A stretch of 64,000 nt of DNA from Acanthaster planci (Eukaryota > Echinodermata > Asteroidea > Valvatida > Acanthasteridae): the NCBI RefSeq assembly GCF_001949145.1, contig NW_019091359.1, positions 2,164,158 through 2,228,157 on the forward strand. The letters are read 5' to 3'. Below are positions 62,101 through 64,000 of the stretch, in pieces. The translations under genes were made by a program, and so were the position numbers. The notes beneath the pieces are model-generated. The model saw only the letters and a program-made list of their open reading frames with translations. It was not told the origin of the DNA and searched no databases. Every line of letters starts with the position of its first letter. Position 1 is the stretch's first letter.

Positions 62101-63895
62101 TGGACCAATATAACGAGTTTGATTCACTTCACTGGTTCCACTCAGTCAGCTTCAAGTACAAGAAAGAGAAGGTAAAATCGTTTGCCATTGCTCGCACAAA
62201 GTGCCGTTCTGCCGTCAAACCAGAAGAGTGAAATTAAAATTGAAGTAATCTAGTATTAAGCATTTCAAAGGGTACAAACAGATTTCTAACTCTGATTTCC
62301 AGTGATAACGTTAATTTTAAAAAAAAAAGTATCTCTAATTTTTGAGCTCATAATGAGCTCATTTTTGAGCTAAGACTGATTTGATTAAATTGGTGCTTAA
62401 AAATCTTATTTCCCAATCATCATATACAGTAGATACGTATAATAATGCAGCCTTCGTTTTTTGTTTGGTCAATTTCGGGTGGCATTTTTAGGAAGGAGTG
62501 AAGAAACAACAGGCTAATGATGAGAAACTCCAGCAGACGGTCAGTTTGACCATCAAGAGACTGGACACATACCAACGGGTAAGGACAAGGACATACCCAA
62601 TCCATTTCACTGCCAAGAGGACCCTACCCTCAATCTTTGTATGACTAGTTGACTACACCTTAAACTCAGAAGCATATTTGTAATTAAATGACATGTGGGC
62701 TCCATTGCCCTGTTCCCACTCTGAGATGTGTTTCTTTAAAGTGTAGATACTATTTGTGCTCATTCTGGTGGAAAGTGTTTGTGCTCAGTCCCAGCTGCAC
62801 ACTCAGTTCTCCCAGTGGGCATACACCGTGTGCCCTTTACTAGCTCACTGGTAGGCCTTACAGCAGGTCATCGGTAGTTCTCGTATACATAGATTCAGTG
62901 TAACTTTTCTCTGGGAATTACCCATCCTGGCCCCCGGCTTACTTTTTTAAACTGAAACTGCTGGATGTGGACAGGAAAGAAGGAAATCTGAGGAACAGCG
63001 GGGTAGAGAGTTCAATTCTTGGCCACATCTCTCTAAATGCAACCAGTGGACATGCAGATGAATCCAACAATGTTTCACTGGAAATTCCCGATGGGCGCCC
63101 TTAATGGCAGAAAGCACCGTGTGTTGGGTTTTGTACAGAACAGCTGTCATGGTACAATGGTTCTGTACAACATGTATCACAATGCCTTCCACCATTGGCG
63201 GGGGCCACTGCAAAATCAGTGACAGTATCACCGTGGTCACCCGATGCCTCAACAGTACGCATGGCATACCGGTACATTGTTCAATATGACTAATATGATA
63301 TGCTGGTTCCTTGAAGGATGAAGGACTCTTCTGTGTTTGCATGTATACTCTCAGGAGTTCGATCTACTGTACTACAGTCTGAGCAGTGCTCGCATCTTCT
63401 TCCGAGCTGACAAGACCGCCGCCGAGGAGCAAGAGGAGACAAAGGAAAAGGAAAAAGAAGGTAAAATAATAAGAGAAATTAACGGCTCATTTTCCTGGCC
63501 AGTTGGAGCTCCTGATTAATGGGGCAAGTTTGAAAGATTTTCCTGCTCCATTTTTTTTAACGTTCTTGCTCACTCATGGATAGTTCCAGAGCTTGGATTA
63601 AGAAGGGGGGTCACCTTTATTGTCCAGTTGAAAATATGTTTCAAAGTGAGGCTGTACCTGTAAGTATAGCCATACAGTCAGGCGCCTTCCCATGTCAAAG
63701 TGCTCAATAAATAAAGTAGATTCAGGGAGCCTGATTCCAAACGGCCATCTTGTGTATAAAGCGCATTGGTCGATCATGACTGAAATTTGTCTTTCAGAAG
63801 TTGCTGCGGGAGAGGCAGAGAGCAGTAACCAACAGGCAGCCCTACCTGAGACACCCAGCAACCAAGGTCAGTCACAAAGAGACTTTGACACCTGA
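19550..63895 (+). CDS. WASHC4: WASH complex subunit 4 (SWIP)
   Basis: SWIP is a core subunit of the pentameric WASH complex on endosomes, which activates Arp2/3 to build actin patches for retromer-linked sorting. Exons: 19550-19607, 21578-21717, 23237-23290, 23628-23693, 24533-24578, 24930-24997, 25480-25562, 26319-26361, 26857-26960, 27473-27593, 27917-28034, 29060-29187, 36961-37124, 37415-37532, 38037-38162, 39040-39147, 40056-40097, 40232-40280, 40811-40866, 41192-41271, [one missing], 54253-54369, 55096-55264, 55849-56003, 56374-56448, 57413-57607, 58380-58533, 58970-59036, 59457-59543, 59683-59746, 59864-59947, 60767-60863, 62077-62171, 62492-62578, 63355-63460, 63798-63895. All junctions are GT/AG and phases agree except across the missing exon. 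About 1,139 codons were found; with about 37 missing the total is near the 1,170 of vertebrate SWIP. The last exon may end at TGA (63893-63895) or splice at 63866 to an exon outside the window. Confidence 0.95.
19819..20187. repeat. Long imperfect inverted repeat in WASHC4 intron 1
   Basis: The left arm (19819-19944), from AGCGCAATCTTGAACCTTG to TGTTGCATCTTGACTC, is matched in reverse complement by 20095-20187, with about 150 bases between. It reads as a hairpin-type non-autonomous element or a fold-back repeat. The left arm carries extra bases. No coding signal. Confidence 0.65.
20357..20589. mobile_element. MITE with GC-rich terminal inverted repeats
   Basis: The ends TATGGGGCAGCGCGGACATC (20357-20376) and its reverse complement (about 20570-20589) are perfect over some 20 bases and continue imperfectly through TTTCACAA/TTGTGAGA. 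The 233-base unit has no transposase. It lies in WASHC4 intron 1. The 94-residue open frame across it is incidental. Confidence 0.75.
21718..23236. other. WASHC4 intron 2; AT-rich with ACATGTA motifs
   Basis: No exon or gene is seen. Clusters of the self-complementary motif TACATGTA occur near 22170-22192 and 22730-22745. Similar motifs are scattered through the window and probably reflect a simple-sequence bias of this genome. Confidence 0.4.
24068..24340. repeat. Two diverged tandem copies of a TCCCCACAA-rich unit
   Basis: The segment with CTGTCCCCACAATGTTTTCA near 24079, followed by CAGTCCTCACAAC and GTTATGACAAATGTGTGTCT, recurs about 170 bases later as CTCCCTGCAACGTGTTTGG, CCTCACAAAATTGGTG and ATGACAAGTGTTTGTCCCC. 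This is an intronic duplication between WASHC4 exons 4 and 5 and has no coding signal. Confidence 0.55.
28066..28385. repeat. Minisatellite, 12/24-base units (ACAAGACCAGAC / ACAAGACCAGTC)
   Basis: About 320 bases of head-to-tail 12-base units alternating between two forms, with point variants such as GGTC for AGTC. It begins some 30 bases after the donor of WASHC4 exon 11. Because 12 is a multiple of three and no unit contains a stop, several frames stay open on both strands; these are artefacts, not genes. Confidence 0.92.
29865..30956 (-). CDS. Rhodopsin-family (class A) orphan GPCR, copy 1
   Basis: Intronless gene of 363 residues with seven hydrophobic helices. Visible class A marks are N65 in helix 1 (IINLWIV), DRY at 143-145 ending helix 3, W171 in helix 4, and AWLP at 293-296 in helix 6. 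Departures are SEF in place of the helix 2 aspartate (Glu at the 2.50 position), no cysteine at the start of helix 3 or in extracellular loop 2, and no NPxxY in helix 7 (GTILLTY there). The tail is short and ends KCTCTCW, possibly palmitoylated. Met22 (30893) may be the real start, since copy 2 aligns from its own Met17 and both then carry N-glycosylation sites. The ligand is unknown. It is nested antisense in a WASHC4 intron. Confidence 0.88.
   Translation of the reverse strand: MLNNPYFFVFEPFSPSLKSHLMTNLTEPETALLSSNQTRDVMWSLWPIFIILVSGIIGSITTIINLWIVASVVLCRQLHSVSNVLLASLCISEFLVSIQCIWAGFMLSPLSVERPKQLLGAFGAYMYFAICSFIINSVAIATDRYLKVSQPLKYIRLASPKRCAFAIAVLWSVSAIIGLVIYTSVMIFTDDESTSVKIFFDGNSKVSYSTIFIMNIVAIPCITAIVCLMVALIRIARRQQRKINQERQLLVHLRSIRPPMENNSASPVRLQPARSHHKLTIYFIVNFLAFVIAWLPVAVVLHVTVFLQPNTIAFNSLIGFLVILALGQMFLGTILLTYAQVEHRQVLRKAWRLMKLKCTCTCW
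32947..34014 (-). CDS. Rhodopsin-family (class A) orphan GPCR, copy 2
   Basis: Intronless gene of 355 residues, a close paralogue of copy 1; long blocks such as [19 protein letters not shown] and [18 protein letters not shown] are nearly identical. DRY lies at 137-139. It shows the same departures as copy 1: Glu in helix 2, no disulphide cysteines at the helix 3 start or in loop 2, AWLP in helix 6, and GTILLTY in place of NPxxY. Divergence is highest in the N terminus, extracellular loop 1 and loop 2, as expected for receptors with changing ligands. Met17 (33966) is the likelier start because the first residues do not align with copy 1. The frame is intact and probably functional. Confidence 0.88.
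   Translation of the reverse strand: MCLTLSIFAHKKNCLTMNLTILENATPSANQTQEDLWGLWPIFTFTAFGIIGSITSIINLWIVASIVLSKQLHSVSNILLASLCISEFLAGIKCIWAGFMYSIPSTEQSKHVVGAFIAYVYFVTCSFVFNLVAIGTDRYVKVSRPLKYIHLALPRRCAFVIAVLWSVSAIIGLVMYTSVMIFIDGETTSMKIFFDNDSQVSRLSIYIMNIVAFPCITAIVCLMVALIRIARRQQQKINQERQLLVHLRFIRPPMENNSASPVRLQPARSHHKITVYFIVNFLVFLIAWLPVAVVIHVAVFLQPDTIAFDSLIRVFVILVLGQMFLGTILLTYTQTEHRQVVRKAWRLMKLRYSCK
34970..36350 (-). pseudogene. Third GPCR unit, coding region almost wholly deleted
   Basis: Sequence near 34975-35035 (ATTTCATTGGCTGGGAGGC, GTTACTATGGTGACAGAAT) matches the part of copies 1 and 2 that encodes the end of helix 3 and loop 2 ([11 protein letters not shown] and neighbours). It then jumps at about 35065 directly to the 5' flank of the family (CAGTGTTGTTCCTAAGCA, cf. 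34038-34058). The upstream flank continues to about 36350 in homology with 31,950-32,560. Nearly all of the receptor frame is gone, so this is a relic. Confidence 0.7.
36206..36238. repeat. Perfect 15-bp hairpin with 3-base loop
   Basis: ACTCACTGTGCGGAT, loop GAA, then the exact reverse complement. It lies in the 5' flank of the third GPCR unit, inside the WASHC4 intron. The stem is too short for a typical microRNA precursor; it may be an insertion scar or a chance fold-back. Confidence 0.75.
36961..41271 (+). CDS. WASHC4: WASHC4 central exons 13-20
   Basis: Encodes [80 protein letters not shown] and [20 protein letters not shown]. These are followed by the short exons [49 protein letters not shown] and [20 protein letters not shown]. 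Exon 20 ends with two bases of a codon (AA) at GTAAGT, so the next exon must supply one base. The exon at 54253 begins in phase 0, so it cannot be the direct partner. Confidence 0.94.
40285..40742. repeat. 44-base minisatellite with higher-order pattern
   Basis: About ten head-to-tail units of 44 bases (GTCTAGCCATTGCCATGATG..., ...TCTTCAACT) begin a few bases after the donor of WASHC4 exon 18 at 40280. Three unit types differ at shared sites: GTCTAGCC with GGAGTTGACTGG, GTCTAGCC with GGATTTAACCGG, and ATCTAACC with GGAGTTAACTGG. They recur in a non-random order, which suggests blocks of several units were copied together. It is not CRISPR: there are no unique spacers and the organism is animal. 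Confidence 0.92.
43217..43774 (-). pseudogene. C-type lectin copy 1, broken by one in-frame TAG
   Basis: Single-exon secreted C-type lectin-like protein. The likely start is 43738 ([20 protein letters not shown], signal peptide); the Met at 43774 is further out. The domain shows [48 protein letters not shown] and [16 protein letters not shown] then lies at 43375-43373 where the paralogues have the Trp codon of FVWV. Beyond it the same frame continues intact ([40 protein letters not shown]) to a proper TGA at 43217. This one base is the only lesion, so a recent loss, a segregating allele or a sequence error are all possible. Confidence 0.82.
44196..44330. mobile_element. MITE (family B), copy 1
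   Basis: The ends AGCATTTTCGAAACGAGTGG (44196-44215) and the reverse complement of the right end (AGCATTTTTAAAACGAGTGG) pair, and the arms run on through GGATTCAGCTTGGACTTAGG. The central part also folds back (GGAACCAGC). The related copy is at 53681-53818. No coding capacity. Confidence 0.78.
46250..46697 (-). pseudogene. C-type lectin copy 2, decayed
   Basis: Reads [17 protein letters not shown] and GCEPP, then a TGA in place of the Trp codon, then [40 protein letters not shown] and [17 protein letters not shown] frameshift follows: the next block ([11 protein letters not shown]) is in another frame and the end ([11 protein letters not shown]) in a third. The signal peptide region is missing upstream of 46697. 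At least three lesions, so it is a pseudogene. It still shows WND, the calcium-binding triad of lectin domains. Confidence 0.82.
47322..47858 (-). CDS. C-type lectin copy 3, intact secreted protein
   Basis: The only copy with an unbroken frame: 178 residues, or about 169 if Met10 (47831) is the start, which puts the signal peptide [20 protein letters not shown] at the N terminus. The mature part is one long-form C-type lectin domain with seven cysteines: GSYC, GCEPPW, HCYLY, AYC, EYCVL, GFCYL, FMCKI. The core motif appears as FFIGLIDE. The calcium and sugar motifs are altered: EPS in place of EPN and WYD in place of WND, so sugar binding is uncertain. Proteins of this type in invertebrates are often immune or mucus proteins; that is inference. 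It is nested antisense in a WASHC4 intron. Confidence 0.88.
   Translation of the reverse strand: MYAGRSATKMASLSMQWAILCVVLLLLIVNHIKVGSYCVDEHTSKAGCEPPWLQYDNHCYLYVKKELSFHDAEAYCQNFSKPGRPAHLTSVTSEEENQFLLNYASSAGFQSFFIGLIDENRNRRFVWVDGNESIFRKWHGSEPSAPSQKEYCVLSVRASGWYDGFCYLKRYFMCKIGI
48112..48414 (-). pseudogene. C-type lectin copy 4, truncated and frameshifted
   Basis: ATG at 48414 opens [10 protein letters not shown], matching [10 protein letters not shown] of copy 3. An extra base in GGGCCCA then shifts the frame into [10 protein letters not shown] and a stop. The rest of the first half of the domain is recognisable in other frames ([35 protein letters not shown]) down to about 48112. There it joins the upstream flank of copy 3 (CTAGAGCAATGATACTGTCC), so the second half of the domain is lost. 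It looks like an unequal-crossover junction. Confidence 0.8.
50362..50896 (-). pseudogene. C-type lectin copy 5, late frameshift
   Basis: The frame is intact for 161 residues from 50896 (or from Met10 at 50869). The first about 57 residues are almost identical to copy 3. The domain continues [60 protein letters not shown] and [10 protein letters not shown], then [10 protein letters not shown] and a stop at 50411. In the next frame the missing end is still legible ([17 protein letters not shown], to 50362), so one small deletion near 50420 removed the last two cysteines. MYLH is a small insertion relative to the paralogues. It may make an altered protein, but a decayed gene is more likely. Confidence 0.75.
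51894..52381 (-). pseudogene. C-type lectin copy 6, heavily decayed
   Basis: ATG at 52381 is followed by a stop at codon 4. Recognisable blocks in mixed frames are [45 protein letters not shown] and [17 protein letters not shown], with another stop after LF, then [18 protein letters not shown] at the end. There are several frameshifts and at least two stops. This is the oldest-looking member at this end of the array. Confidence 0.82.
53681..53818. mobile_element. MITE (family B), copy 2
   Basis: AGCATTTTTGAAAAGAGTGG and GATTCGGCTTAGACTTTGG on the left pair with the reverse complement of the right end (AGCATGAAATGAGTGGATTC, GGCTAAGATTCGG). It is the same family and length class as 44196-44330. 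The flanks are CTAC and GTAG. Confidence 0.75.
54253..63895 (+). CDS. WASHC4: WASHC4 C-terminal exons (after the missing exon)
   Basis: Begins [20 protein letters not shown], then [77 protein letters not shown] and [20 protein letters not shown]. Further blocks are [80 protein letters not shown] and [19 protein letters not shown]. This is the most conserved part of SWIP. The end is a Glu/Lys-rich acidic tail, also typical. Two donors are non-consensus but GT (GTTCAT at 55265, GTTCGT at 56004). Confidence 0.94.
54463..54768. mobile_element. Fold-back element rich in CAACCCTG words
   Basis: The ends ACTTGTTCACACAAC and the reverse complement of CCAGTGTGACAAGG are alike. The inside holds opposed copies of GGTTGAA/TTCAACC with CAACCCTGG repeated several times. 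It reads as a non-autonomous DNA transposon in the WASHC4 intron after the 54253 exon. There is no transposase. Confidence 0.55.
59948..60766. other. WASHC4 intron; nothing recognised
   Basis: About 820 bases between conserved exons ending ...LPPL and starting [11 protein letters not shown] see no repeat unit, RNA or coding signal in it. Confidence 0.5.
61000..61131 (+). mobile_element. tRNA-derived SINE, copy 1
   Basis: The head CCTCAGTTGGTAGAACACTG is followed by a B box GGTTCAATTCC and then a shared tail AATTTCTTTCTTTGTC and ATAAGCACCTAGTCAGTTTC. The same head-and-tail order recurs at 61309-61437, so this is a SINE and not a tRNA gene. The A box start is degraded. Confidence 0.75.
61309..61437 (+). 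mobile_element. tRNA-derived SINE, copy 2
   Basis: A box TAGCTCAGTTGG at 61318-61329 and B box GGTTCAAATCC at 61361-61371 form a good split RNA polymerase III promoter. The tail AATTTCTTTGTTC and ATAAGCACCTAGTCAGTTTC matches copy 1. Both copies sit in one WASHC4 intron, same strand, about 180 bases apart. Confidence 0.8.
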
Positions 63896-64000
63896 CCTGA
63901 CATATAGAGCACTCTCCGGGCAGACAGTGATTTTGTTTTCCATACTGCATATTCATTATGGGTGCATTGTGAAGTTTACAATAGGTCATGTATCGTACAT

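Overview
The window is animal genomic DNA: intron-rich genes with canonical GT/AG splice sites, moderate GC, dispersed ACATGTA-type motifs, miniature inverted-repeat transposons (MITEs), tRNA-derived SINEs and minisatellites. The protein types (a plexin, WASH complex subunit SWIP, orphan class A GPCRs, single-exon C-type lectins in tandem) and the repeats suggest an invertebrate deuterostome, most likely an echinoderm, with hemichordate or cephalochordate as alternatives. The species is an inference. All exon limits below were built by hand from splice sites, codon phase and protein-family similarity; no search or transcript data were available.

Region 1 (about 1-17,870, minus strand): a plexin receptor gene. 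Twenty exons from 13,786 down to 870 join in frame into about 1,267 codons: signal peptide, Sema domain, three PSI modules alternating with IPT domains, a transmembrane helix and the start of the cytoplasmic tail. The tail's GAP region lies beyond the left edge. A second complete Sema exon with its own start and signal peptide lies upstream at 17,866-16,826. It ends at the homologous codon with the same splice phase, and no second receptor body follows it. The locus therefore looks like one plexin with two alternative ligand-binding first exons. MITEs, one nested inside another, and a SINE lie in its introns.

Region 2 (17,867-19,549): the gap between the divergent plexin and WASHC4 genes. I recognise no gene in it.

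Region 3 (19,550-63,895, plus strand): WASHC4 (SWIP), a subunit of the endosomal WASH complex that directs Arp2/3 actin assembly. I placed 35 exons, about 1,139 codons. One phase-1 exon of about 37 codons is required between 41,271 and 54,253 and could not be found. Two introns host gene families on the opposite strand. The 29,188-36,960 intron holds two intact intronless rhodopsin-family GPCR genes plus a gutted third copy. The 41,272-54,252 intron holds six C-type lectin copies, of which one is intact, two carry a single lesion (a stop, or a late frameshift) and three are clearly broken.

WASHC4 is a conserved housekeeping gene, while the nested GPCRs and lectins look like young, locally duplicating and decaying families.
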